Assembly (NCBI GenBank): GCA_023955635.1 | Contig: JAMXHR010000016.1 | Span: 462,655-526,654 of the forward strand | Reading direction: 5' to 3' | Length of the DNA: 64,000 nucleotides | Source of the DNA: Methanosarcina sp. ERenArc_MAG2 | GTDB lineage: Archaea > Halobacteriota > Methanosarcinia > Methanosarcinales > Methanosarcinaceae | In this document: positions 29,122-38,776 of the stretch, piece after piece | Position numbering within the stretch: the first letter of the stretch is position 1 | Layout: every line of letters starts with the position of its first letter | Program-made: the position numbers and the translations under genes | The notes under the pieces: generated by a model | Told to the model about the DNA's origin: nothing | Database searches by the model: none | What the model saw: only the letters and a program-made list of their open reading frames with translations

Positions 29122-29440
29122 GAGCCATTAACTAGTTAGAATCCACTAATTTCTGAGGACCTTTCTGGCAATTTTCCGGATCATACTTTTGATTATCAGG
29201 AGCCTGTAGCTGCCGGTAGATAGGGGACGGATCTGGGTTCGGAAACGCTAAGAAGCTCGGAAATTTCATCTCGAAACGGACATGAAGGTGCTGAAAGCGC
29301 AAACTGCGCCGGGCAGCGTAAAGTCTGTGCAAAAGCGCTGAAAATCATTCACGCTCATCGATTAAGGAGAAAGCTCACCCGAGCATCCGGAAGAAGAACC
29401 TTAGGGGCTTGAGGCCGAAGGACCAATCAGTCGCATACAA
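29122..29440 (+). ncRNA. Candidate structured RNA
   Basis: About 320 bases of GC-richer sequence in AT-rich surroundings, with a TATA-like box at the right distance upstream and no credible frame. It contains several short complementary blocks, for example CCTTAGGGG with the following GAGGCCGAAGG. I could not match it to RNase P, SRP RNA or a known riboswitch by motif. It might instead be a long leader of rps3ae. Confidence 0.3.
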
Positions 29441-29478
29441 AAATTATAAAAAATTGAATATTATTTCGGAGGAATTAC

Positions 29479-30090
29479 TTGGCAAGAAAGAAAGTACAGA
29501 GAAAGCTTGACGGATGGAAATCCAAGGAATGGTATAATATTGAAGCTCCTGTCTATTTAAACAGGATTATTGTCGGTAATACTATGGCAGGAGATCCTTC
29601 TCTGCTTGTAGGGCGCAATGTTGAAACCACTGTTGGAGAACTTACCAACGACATGACCAAAAACAATACAAAGGTTATCCTCAGGATCAACAACGTCGTC
29701 GGAGATATAGCAACTACTGACCTCATGGGCCACGAACTTACAACTGACTATATCCGCTCAATCGTAAAGAGGCAAACATCGAGGATTGACGCCAATGTTG
29801 AGGTTAAAACCAGAGACGGCTATATCATTCGTGTAAAGCCCACCTGCTTCACCATCAAGAGGGCACGCTCAAGCCAGATTAAAGCCATCAGGGAAATGAT
29901 GGTTGAAATCGTCAAAAGGCGCGCAGCGGAATCCGATTTCGAGACCTTCATGCAGGAAGCAATCCTTGGCAGGCTCTCAGCAGCCATTTACAGGCAGGCC
30001 AAGTTCATTTATCCGCTCCGCAGAGTCGAAATCAGAAAAACTCAGATCGAAGCCATGCCAAAAGCTGCACCCGCACCTGCAGCAGCATAA
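29479..30090 (+). CDS. rps3ae: 30S ribosomal protein S3Ae (eS1)
   Basis: 203 residues. Family features are RKLDGWKSKEWYNIEAP at the N-terminus, VGRNVETTVGELTNDM, then DYIRSIVKRQTSRID and YIIRVKPTCFTIKRA. It is part of the small ribosomal subunit platform. The start is TTG at 29479, with GGAGGAA about nine bases upstream. The Ala/Pro-rich C-terminus is normal. The T-rich stretch after the stop probably terminates it against the convergent topA. Confidence 0.95.
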   Translation: MARKKVQRKLDGWKSKEWYNIEAPVYLNRIIVGNTMAGDPSLLVGRNVETTVGELTNDMTKNNTKVILRINNVVGDIATTDLMGHELTTDYIRSIVKRQTSRIDANVEVKTRDGYIIRVKPTCFTIKRARSSQIKAIREMMVEIVKRRAAESDFETFMQEAILGRLSAAIYRQAKFIYPLRRVEIRKTQIEAMPKAAPAPAAA

Positions 30091-30194
30091 CTTCTTTTTT
30101 GTTCAGAAACAGGGGAAAATCCGAAAGGATTTTCTTAATCTCTTTTAGCGTTTTCCAATTTCTTAGTATTTTGATTATCTTTTTTTCTAAGTTT

Positions 30195-32652
30195 TCACTT
30201 ATTCTTTTTCAGGTCTGCAGCCAGTACTTTTGAAGTTCTTCCTGTTACCGGGATTGCTGCTGAACTTGCTGCCGGGTTTAAAGAAGCCGTCTTCTTAATC
30301 CTGGCTTCATTTCCCGTGCCTGGTTTTTTCCAGTATTTTCTGCCTTCTTTGCAGCGTCGGTTTACACAGAAATCTTCTTCAGGGCTTTCGCCTTCTTCTT
30401 TTATCCTGAACATCCTCCAGCCGCAGCCCTCACAGGTTTTATCAAGCAGGGTTAGTTTTCCTGCTTTGGGAACCGAATGTGTGTACCCGCAGCGTTTTGT
30501 GCATCCCAGGAACCTGGTGTCTTTGAAAGTAATGAGAAACATGCTTCCGTCACATTCCGGGCAGGGCCCGACAGTTTCAGGCGGGTAGCATTCCTTTTCA
30601 AGGTCACATTTAAAGCAGGGCCCTATGCCTACAGCCCAGTTGTACTTATTTCCTACTTTCAGGACGGCTGCCCCTTCCTTCTTACATTCCTTGCTTCTGA
30701 GCACGGTCAGAGCTCCCGTTTTCGGCAGAGGATACGAGTTTCTACAGTCAGGGTAGCCGGTACAGCCCACAAAACGTCCCGAATCCGTCTGCACGATTCT
30801 TAACACATGCCCGCAAGCCTTACAGGTCTCTATGTAGTTTTTTATCCTCAAGGGCAGCTTCGTCCTTGATCGTGCCTGCTATGCTTGAAGTCAGCTCCTT
30901 TTTATTCGCTTCAAGCTGGGAGTACATCTCCCTTAACAGGGCTATTCCCTCTTCAAGGGCGGCTTCAAACTCTTTTTTCCCATCTTCGACTTCCTGGATC
31001 AGGGTTTCAATCTTCGCCCTGATGTCTGGCCTGACGAGAATCGGAACAGTTAGGGAGAGCCCTTCCATAAGGGTAAAGCCTGTATCAAGCATAGATACGG
31101 TTTTTCCTTTTGTCTCAAAATACCCTCTTTTCTTGTTTGTTTCGATATGAGAAGGAGCTGTTGCCTTTGTTCCGATCCCATTTTTGTCCATAAGGGTCAG
31201 AAGCTCGGCTTCTGTCAGCTTTTTTGGAGGGCTTGTTTTGGATTTTATGTTGCTGAGCTTTTTTATGCCCACTTCTTCTCCTTCCTCAACAAACGGGAGA
31301 AGTTTATCCTTCTTGTTTTCGAAGGGGTAGACTTCGAGCCAGCCTGAATCCTTCAGCACTGTCCCGGATGAATCAAAAGGATCTTCCTTCACAAGAAGAT
31401 GAAGATGAGTTTTCTCAAAAACTGCCGCAGGCATGAGGTTTGCCAGGAAATGCCTTGCTATCAGGTCATAAACCTCGGGTGCCTGGGGGATATTTACTGC
31501 AGAGCTTACCTCTCCTCTAGAAGCAGCCCTGATAGGGTGGATCGGGGGGTGATCGTGCCCGTCTTTATCTCCGTTTTTCGGGACAATAGGGGCTATAAGG
31601 ATAGATTCGGCAAAAGGTTTGTACTCCTTCTGCCGTGCAAAATCCAGGACAAAGGACTTGAAATCGAAATCGTCTGCGTACTTGTTTGTTTCCGTTCTGG
31701 GGTAGCTGGTAAACCCTGCAAGGTAAAGCTGTTCTGCGACCTCAAGGGCAAGTTCGGGGCTGATCCCGAGGAACTTAGAGGCACGTTTTAGAAATTCGGT
31801 AGTATTGAGCGGGTTAGGAGGGCTAGTTTTTGTTTCTTTCACTGTCTTTTTTGCAACAAGCCCTTCTTTTGCCCCTTTCAGCTTCTTGAAAATCTCAGCG
31901 GCTTTTTCTTTGTCATGGATATTTCCTGCCCTGTGAGTGCCCTCAAATTCTCCGCCTTTTGCAGAGAAAATTGCAGTTATCTTCCAGAAGTCCTTTGCCT
32001 GAAAAGCCCGGATCACCTTTTCCCTTTCATACACAAACCCGCAGGTTGGCGTCTGGCAGGGACCGATTGAAAGGATGTCCTTTGTCCTTGCCTTTTCCCT
32101 GACTGAAAGCGTGACAAAGCGGGTAAATGCAGCACCCATTTTCAGGTCAAGAATCTGCCTTGCTTCCGCAGCCATTGCCATGTTATAATCAGGGTCCATC
32201 AGGTTCTCAAAAGCTTTCGTCACCTCTTTTTGGGAGAGGGCAGAAAAACGTGCCCTTGCAAACGGCACATTTGTTACTTCCTCTGCAAGCGTCTTGGCTT
32301 CAAACCCTATATTTTCTCCTTCCCTGTCGTAGTCGCACGCAAGGATAATCTTATCCGCCCTTTTTGCGAGGTTTTTTACTGCAGCTGCGTAGTCTGATCT
32401 AGTCACTAACTTTTTGGGGTCTATTCCAAGGAGTAACCCAGGATTAACTTCACTCCATTTATTATATTGCTCCGGAAAATCGTAATTCATAATATGCCCG
32501 GATAGCCCCATTACCAGCCACTCTTCACCCTTCCATTTAAATTCGTATGCAGGCAGCCCTTCTACTGTAATTTTTTCTACTTCCCCATCCCCCAGGATGC
32601 TGGCAATCTGGGCTGCTGCCTTGTTCTTTTCTGCAAATGCGACAACTGTCAT
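30195..32652 (-). CDS. topA: DNA topoisomerase I (type IA), frameshifted
   Basis: Restored length about 818 residues. The Toprim domain opens VVAFAEKNKAAAQI and holds D-Y-D-R-E-G-E. The catalytic Tyr is in AGFTSYPRTETNKY. H-x-P-I-H-P-I and GIGTKATAPSHI are further family motifs. The frame shifts near 30840 at an A6 run (coding strand); removing one A gives ALEDKNYIETCKACG. The ~200-residue tail then carries zinc ribbons: CKACG...CTGYPDC, CFKCDLEKEC, CPECDG...CTKRCG and CEGCG. The enzyme relaxes negative supercoils by single-strand passage. It is convergent with rps3ae. As a core enzyme the break is more likely an artefact. Confidence 0.88.
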
Positions 32653-33159
32653 ATAAAATACCTTAATTTTGTTCTTGAAATGGTATTGCGATGTAAAATA
32701 GTATAAATTACGAAATATGTAAGGGAATATCTCGGGAAATCAGGGTATATCGGGAAATCAGGGAAAAGTTCTCTGTCTTTTCCTTATTTTGCTTATTTAT
32801 ACCGGTCTAATAATACAGGTTATCTGTAAAAACTCTTTACTTTATAAGCAATTTCCGCAATTTTCTCTCTACTTTTACGTATTACAATAATATGCTCACA
32901 TTATTTATATATTTGTCTATTTATACTTTATTAAGTTACTCCCCATACGTGAAAAGATATATATCAGTTTACTGTCTGTTCTACTCTGCGAGAAGGAGAT
33001 ACCCGCTTTATCTTGATGCTCAATTACTCTGGCGGGCCAGTATAATATGTCGGTTAATTACAGTTAATATTATTGACGTGTTTTTATCAATATATCTTAA
33101 TATCTCTTAATTTGTATGGAATTATAATTGCCTCATTCACCTCACAATATGGAGTAACA
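32653..33159. other. Intergenic region between topA and thiC
   Basis: AT-rich divergent promoter region. I looked for the TPP riboswitch core and saw none. GGAG at 33151-33154 is the thiC ribosome binding site. Confidence 0.45.
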
Positions 33160-34444
33160 ATGACACTGATGGAAGATGCAAAGAAGGGAATCGTCACCCC
33201 CTCAATAGAAGCCGTGGCAAAAGCTGAAGGAATAGATCCCGAGACTATCCGCTCCTGCGTGGCAAACGGGCTGATAGCAATCCCCGTAAATAACAGGCGG
33301 GAAACCCTTCCTGTCGGCATTGGCAAATATATGAGCACAAAGATCAATGCCAATGTAGGAACTTCGAGGGACTGCATCGACATTCATGCCGAAGTCGAAA
33401 AAGCAAAGACTGCAGAAGCCCTCGGCGCTAATGCGGTCATGGATCTTTCCACAGGCGGGGATCTGGACGAAATCCGCAACCTTATCCTTAAATCTGTCCA
33501 TATTCCCGTAGGCACGGTTCCTATCTACCAGGCTGCAGCTTCCAGGAAAGTTGTTGTAGAAATGACGTCGGACGATATGTTCAATGCTGTTCGGAAACAT
33601 GCCGAACAGGGCGTGGATTTCGTAACCGTGCACGTCGGAGTTAACCTTAATTCCCTTGAACGCCTGCGCCAGAGTGACCGGATAATGAATGTTGTCAGTC
33701 GCGGAGGTTCTTTTACCCTTGCATGGATGTTGCATAACGAGGAAGACAATCCCTTCTATGCCGAATACGACTATCTTCTTGAAATCGCAAAAGAATATGA
33801 TATGACCCTGAGCCTTGGAGACGGGATGCGCCCTGGCTGCATTGCCGATGCTTCCGACCGCCCGAAGTTCATGGAATTCATCACACTCGGAGAGCTCGTA
33901 AAGAGGGCAAGAGCTGTCAATGTCCAGACCTTTGTGGAAGGCCCCGGACATGTCCCCTTAAATGAGATAGAACTCAGCGTCAGGGGCATGAAAGAACTCT
34001 GCAATGATGCTCCTCTTTATCTTCTTGGCCCGTTAGTGACAGACATTGCTCCCGGCTTCGATCACATTACCGGTGCAATAGGGGGCAATTGCGGGGATGT
34101 ATGGCACGGATTTTCTCTGCATGGTAACACCCTCTGAACATCTTGCCCTTCCAACCCTCGAAGATATAAAAGAAGGCTTGCTCGTAACAAAAGTTGCAGC
34201 CCATACCATAGACCTTATAAAGGAAGGCCCAAGAGAACGTGCCTGGGAAAAGGACATAGCTATGGCATATGCCCGCAGGGACCTTGATTGGGAAAAGCAG
34301 TTTGAGCTTGCAATCGACGGCAACCGGGCTCGCAAAATTAGGGATGCCCGAAAGACTGAAAGTGACGCCTGCTCGATGTGCGGTGATCTTTGCGCCATGA
34401 AAATCGTAAAGAAAGCCTTCGAGGAAAAGAAGAAGGAAGAGTAA
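33160..34444 (+). CDS. thiC: Phosphomethylpyrimidine synthase ThiC, frameshifted
   Basis: Restored length about 428 residues, the size of archaeal ThiC. A radical-SAM enzyme that converts AIR to HMP phosphate in thiamine synthesis. Recognisable stretches: RRETLPVGIGKYMSTKINAN, GANAVMDLSTGGDL, VEGPGHVPLNEIE and the cluster-binding CSMCGDLCAMK at the end. The start is ATG 33160 with GGAG five bases before it. The frame breaks at a G5 run (34081-34085). The family expects AIGGAIAGMYGT, so two bases are probably missing (or one is extra). The second half then follows unbroken. Confidence 0.88.
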
Positions 34445-34495
34445 TTTTTTTCTCAATTCTTTTTAACTCTTTTTAACTCTTTTTTCAATCATTTT
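34445..34495 (+). terminator. Oligo-T termination region after thiC
   Basis: Several T5-T8 runs directly after the stop, the usual archaeal terminator form. No hairpin. Confidence 0.4.
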
Positions 34496-34721
34496 TTAAC
34501 TTTTTTCCCACTTTCCTCAGATGTCCTTTCAATTTTCACAATTTCTCATGCTATCGTTTTTTCAGAAAACTGCCTTGATTACTCAAACAAGACATCTGCG
34601 AAAGGTCGGTTTTTTCACCCTCTTTTAGCTCTTTTTCAATTCTTTCTTCTGCAGAACCTTAGTTTTTCAAATCTCTGGAGAAACAGTACCGTCAATTCAC
34701 GCCTATCCGACAGAATAAAAA

Positions 34722-35645
34722 TCATATGATAAATGGAAAACAGGCTCGGCGTTTTAGCGAATATACCTCGACCATGTGATGCGGGTGATATCTCAGCTTT
34801 GCTTTTCGAAGTCCGCTGATGCCGAGATCGCTTTCTCTATTGATGTATTCCACCTCGCTGACAAGAACTGCTGCAGTTTCTGCATTAATTGCCTTGTAGA
34901 TTCCTTTATATTCAGGCAACCCTTTCTCAAAATGGATTAGCGCCGTATTAGCGTTGAGACGTTCAAAAAGAGAGATGGCGCCGACCTGTGAATTGACCCT
35001 TATCAAAAGGCCCTGCAGGGATAGTTCGGTGAAGTGCTCGATAGCGTAGAAGATTGCCTCTATTTCGTGTGAAAGTATGAAATCATCCTCGCACCTTTTG
35101 CTCTCACACCACTTTACCAGGAACTCCATTATTTCTTCCCGGTTACTGGGTGTTATCGTCTCGATCGTGTACAGGTAATTTTTCCGAAATTTGTTGATCT
35201 GGCTGCGAATCTTTAGATATTTCTTTCCTGGAAGCTCTGCAAGGTCGAGAGCTCGGTACACATACTCGAAACGGTTCAGTTCCGGAACCAGCAGAAGGTC
35301 AGGATCGATCTTCTTTATCCGCCGCACAGTACCCGGATCAATGAGTATAAGGGGCTTATCATCATCGCCTATATCCAGCGCCAGCCGTATGAGTGCACGC
35401 ATGAGTGCAGGATCGTAGGGACCTATGGGCGGATGCAATCTGGTCACTCCTGCAGTGGTGCACGCAAGTATCAAGTTTCCGTTAACATACGCATACCGGT
35501 ACTGCATAGAATGGCTCCAGCAAACCATATTCGTGAAGGTGTTGTCGCTGTGGGTTTGCGGGTAGAGCGCGTAATGACGCTCGAAAAAAGCCCGATCTGC
35601 AAGCGTGACTGGTTTGAAATCTTCCTGACAAAACATTTTGAACAA
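34722..35645 (-). CDS. DUF2156 (phosphatidylglycerol lysyltransferase-like) protein
   Basis: 307 residues. DUF2156 domain: two GNAT-like halves related to the aminoacyl-lipid transferase of bacterial MprF. Typical stretches are FTNMVCWSHSMQYRYA near residue 37, NRFEYVYRALDLAELPGKKY near 125, K-I-R-S-Q-I-N-K-F-R-K-N-Y and GAISLFERL. No membrane segments. The substrate of archaeal members is not known. It stands alone, 77 bases after T-rich sequence on the left and with a ~400-base AT-rich region upstream. Confidence 0.8.
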   Translation of the reverse strand: MFKMFCQEDFKPVTLADRAFFERHYALYPQTHSDNTFTNMVCWSHSMQYRYAYVNGNLILACTTAGVTRLHPPIGPYDPALMRALIRLALDIGDDDKPLILIDPGTVRRIKKIDPDLLLVPELNRFEYVYRALDLAELPGKKYLKIRSQINKFRKNYLYTIETITPSNREEIMEFLVKWCESKRCEDDFILSHEIEAIFYAIEHFTELSLQGLLIRVNSQVGAISLFERLNANTALIHFEKGLPEYKGIYKAINAETAAVLVSEVEYINRESDLGISGLRKAKLRYHPHHMVEVYSLKRRACFPFII

Positions 35646-36041
35646 GACTTTTTTGGCTTTTAATTATTTTTATTGATAAATACTGTGTACGGTCAGTTAT
35701 TCTTACTCCCCAACTAATACGATTTTCACTAAATAATCATTTATCCGTCAGGGTTTACATTAGAGTTATTGAAAATCATAAGCATGAGAATCTCTTTTCA
35801 TTTTCCGTAAATAAGGGGATATATTCGTTTTTTCAGTATTTATCAATAACTCACGGACAAGAACTATTTTTCAAGCTAGTGGTAACGTAGCTTACGAATA
35901 GAATCATATAAATTCAATCTCATCAAAGAAATAAATTCAATCTCATCAAAGAAATAAATTCAATCTCATCAAAGAAATAAATTCAATCTCATCAAACCTG
36001 CTGAGATTATCTTAGTCTATTAATTTGATAAGGGATTTAAA
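35646..36041. other. Intergenic region with 23-bp tandem repeats
   Basis: Divergent promoter region of the DUF2156 and GNAT genes; contains the tandem repeat at 35910-35997. Confidence 0.4.
35910..35997. repeat. 23-bp tandem repeat, four copies
   Basis: Unit starts AAATTCAATCTCATCAAA and ends GAAAT; copies begin at 35910, 35933, 35956 and 35979, the last partial. There is no spacer, so this is not a CRISPR. It lies 45-130 bases upstream of the GNAT gene and could be regulatory. Confidence 0.9.
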
Positions 36042-36538
36042 ATGACCGAAAATGAAAATAAATTAGGTTTGAGCATCCGCACCGCAGAAAAAGAAGATGT
36101 TCCTTTGATTCTTGAATTCGTTAAAGGCATCGCCGAGTTCGAAAAGCTTTCTCATCTTGTCACAGCCACAGAAGAAACCCTGATGGAGTCCATGTTTGGA
36201 GAAAAGCCTTATGCGGAAGTTTTCTTTGCGGAACTGGATGGGGTGCCTGCAGGTTTTACGGTCTTTTTTCATAATTTCTCTACTTTCGGGGGAAGAAGGG
36301 GCTCTATATTGAAGATATTTTCGTAAAACCCGGGTTTCGCGGAAAAGGAATAGGAAAAGCAATGTTTCTTCACTGTGTGAAACTTGCAAAAGAAAGGAAC
36401 TGTGGAAGAATGGAATGGGCAGTTCTCGACTGGAACCCGGCAAGGAAATTCTACGAATACTTTGGAGCAGGCCCCGTAGAAGGATGGCACATCTATCGTA
36501 TGAACGAGGACAGATTCGAAAGTTCTCTTAAAAAATAA
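36042..36538 (+). CDS. GNAT-family N-acetyltransferase, frameshifted
   Basis: Restored length about 165 residues. N-terminal strand-helix LSIRTAEKEDVPLILEFVKG. The frame breaks in a G5 run near 36290; one added G continues as KKGLYIEDIFVKPGFRGKG, with the acetyl-CoA loop GFRGKGIGKAM, then NCGRMEWAVLDWN and a late YEYFGA. It resembles the diamine/thialysine acetyltransferase branch (SAT-like) of GNATs; the substrate is unproven. The homopolymer break looks like a read error. Confidence 0.82.
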
Positions 36539-36595
36539 AATCAAGGTATTTTATCCACAGGCTTAAAAGCAAAAGTTGATTCCGGATTTAAGCCT

Positions 36596-37024
36596 TCAGG
36601 TCGTATCTTCCTGCTGGATAAAAGAGTGATGTTCCAGGCGCTGAACTCTCTTTTCAAGGTTCTCCATTTGCTGAAGAAATTCTTCTGAGGTTTCTCCGCC
36701 CTGTTCAGCTCCAGATCCTTTTCCTCCTACTTTCTCGGCAACTTTCTGAGCCATCTGCATAAATTTATCCAGTTTCATGATCGGGAACGTCTCAAACCTG
36801 CACAGCCCTATGAAAGGAAGAACTGAAGCTGCATACGTTTTCTCGTCGGCAGTTTCATAAATCACAAACGTGCGGTAGCCCGTAAGGTCAGTCCATTCGT
36901 CGATCACTTTTATGCCTTTAGGGTATTCATAATTTGCATAGAAATTCGCGACTTTTAATGAGTCTTTCGGCTCCCAGGTTATTATATCCATCAGTAGCAT
37001 GATTAAATAGCAAATGTTAGGCAT
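36596..37024 (-). CDS. DUF3303 family protein
   Basis: 142 residues as drawn; the family usually begins at the MLLMDIITWEP stretch, so the ATG at 37000 may be the true start (134 residues). The DUF3303 core runs from MDIITWEPKDS through PKGIKVIDEWTDLTGYRTFVIYE to FIGLCRFETFPIM. The C-terminal ~45 residues form a predicted coiled coil (EEFLQQMENLEKRVQRLE). Small ferredoxin-like fold, function unknown; common in Methanosarcina. Confidence 0.75.
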   Translation of the reverse strand: MPNICYLIMLLMDIITWEPKDSLKVANFYANYEYPKGIKVIDEWTDLTGYRTFVIYETADEKTYAASVLPFIGLCRFETFPIMKLDKFMQMAQKVAEKVGGKGSGAEQGGETSEEFLQQMENLEKRVQRLEHHSFIQQEDTT

Positions 37025-37464
37025 TGTTGAGGCTAATATCTAAAACCCCTTACCCCGTTTTTACTGGTTAATATCTAATCGGATATATATTATTTTTATC
37101 GTTGAGCAGAGACTAAGGAAAATAGTCAGAACTGCGCCGGCCTGTTTATTTCAGGAGCTGAGGTGAACTCGATTATACAGGTTGTGCGCTGCGATTTTTA
37201 ATTAAAACCTCTCTGGTTTGTTTGTGTATTCTTCATTTCAGTCAAAGATCGTTAGGATTCCTCTATACTCTGATCAGAAACTATTATATATTTTAGTTAT
37301 AGAATAATTAATCATCTAAGGGAAAAATAATACGGCGAAAAATATGGGTGAAGGTAGAATGAACTTGAGACTCAAGACTGGGAGCACCGGCAAAAAAAGG
37401 ATAGAACTGGCAGATCGTCAAGCCTTTCTTTTCAAAGATTTATTTTATAAAGTGGAGAAATTAT
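37025..37464. other. Intergenic region
   Basis: AT-rich, no firm gene. A 43-codon frame around 37340-37480 overlaps the start of the next gene and has no recognisable motif; not called. Confidence 0.3.
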
Positions 37465-37731
37465 ATGACTGTTATAGATGAGCATATCGTTGATCAAAGT
37501 AAACATATTGTTGATGTCGCCTTGAAACTGCGAAATCTCGATCTTGAAATTGCTAAAAATCCAAACTGCTATGAGCTGAAGTCGAGGCGATTTAAAGTAT
37601 TGGAAGACCTTCACGACAAAACTCGCATAGAGATGGTGCAAGCTGCAGCCGAACTACGTAGAAGTAAAGACAGAGAGGGGAATCAATGTGCTGATTGTAT
37701 GAGATGTGATTTATATAAGGAGTTTGTTTGA
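37465..37731 (+). CDS. Small hypothetical protein with Cys cluster
   Basis: 88 residues, ATG with GGAG nine bases upstream. The body is helical and charged, and the C-terminus has C-A-D-C-M-R-C-D, a possible metal site. I do not recognise a family. A hairpin (AGAACTCC ... AGGGGTTCT, 37812-37835) about 80 bases downstream may end the transcript. Confidence 0.55.
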   Translation: MTVIDEHIVDQSKHIVDVALKLRNLDLEIAKNPNCYELKSRRFKVLEDLHDKTRIEMVQAAAELRRSKDREGNQCADCMRCDLYKEFV

Positions 37732-38776
37732 GTCGTAATTGTGCCACTGAAAGCTGACAAAATCATTTTTTTAACTCAATAGGAAATCAGCTCGGGTTGA
37801 ACCGAAGCAGAAGAACTCCTTTTTCTCAGGGGTTCTCCAATCTTCAGTCGCCCCATTCATGAGTTAAATATTTATTCCATTTTATATATTTAGTGTCGCC
37901 ATTAGATACATATCTACATAACCACAGTAACTCCAATGATCTAAAAAATTTTACAAATCCGTTTTGGCTTGAAGTAGATCTTTAAAAAGCTGATCTCTCA
38001 AAATTGTACAGTTATTTTCTGGCTTTCTGGCTAAAAAACTTATTTCTTAAAAACTTGATCATAACATACTTTCGACAGGTAACTTGGTTTTTTCTAAGTC
38101 TTTTTAATGAGAGCGTTTTTTACATCTTACAATTCTATACGAGCCTCTGCACAAGGTTTCCATATTCTCTATGGGGATTACATCGGGATCGTTTCCTTTG
38201 GAATAGGTACAAGGGTAAATTGAATTTACTCAGATCCATTAATTTTCGATCACCCGATCAGCGGAGTCTATCATCTTACCTGCGGTTATCTCAGGATTTA
38301 GAGTCTTGTTAGGGTCTTGTTAGGGTCTTGCCCGCGTTTTTTCACGCTAACAATAGTTATTCACCATCAAGCGACTTAAATGTGAATGTCTGCACTCAAA
38401 ACTATATCTATTTTTTATCAATATGATCATTCATGAAAACACTATAAACATGGCGAACTTAATTATAAATATTAAGATGTTGTACTCTGTTTTATAATGT
38501 TTTTACTGTAACCCAGTTAGATTACTCCCTCAAAACCAGACTGTGTGTATATTATTAAATCGAATAGTTCGGTTAAAAAAGTCTTTTTGAACATATCGGA
38601 GTCCAAACACGAGACTCATACCAGGTACATAATTGGTGGATAATAATTTGCAGCAAACTAAAAAGAAAAATTCTACTTCATTTATCAAAAAGAAGTTTTT
38701 GCGTGAGAATCGGAAAAAACTTTTGAATCACTACATAGGAACACGTCTAATATTGTCTTCATAAGGGTCTGACACG
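37732..38776. other. Long intergenic region
   Basis: About 1 kb with no convincing gene. It contains a hairpin at 37812-37835 and a short GTCTTGTTAGG repeat near 38300. A 102-codon frame at 38004-38312 is rich in Phe/Leu and looks like chance. The end holds the promoter for the deacetylase gene. Confidence 0.35.

Larger units (their letters stand above)
28976..29478. other. Intergenic region holding a possible RNA gene
   Basis: The gap between serS and rps3ae. Its first part is AT-rich with a TATA-like element; 29122-29440 is clearly more GC-rich (see the RNA candidate). Confidence 0.4.

Noticed and set aside
32653..33159. TPP riboswitch upstream of thiC
   Set aside because: The conserved core (CTGAGA and the pyrophosphate-sensing block) was not found.
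35910..35997. Possible CRISPR array
   Set aside because: The four repeats are directly adjacent with no spacers.
37340..37480. 43-codon frame overlapping the start of the 88-residue protein
   Set aside because: No motif, and it overlaps a better-supported start with GGAG.
38004..38312. 102-codon frame in the long intergenic region
   Set aside because: Low-complexity Phe/Leu composition, no ribosome site, no recognisable motif.
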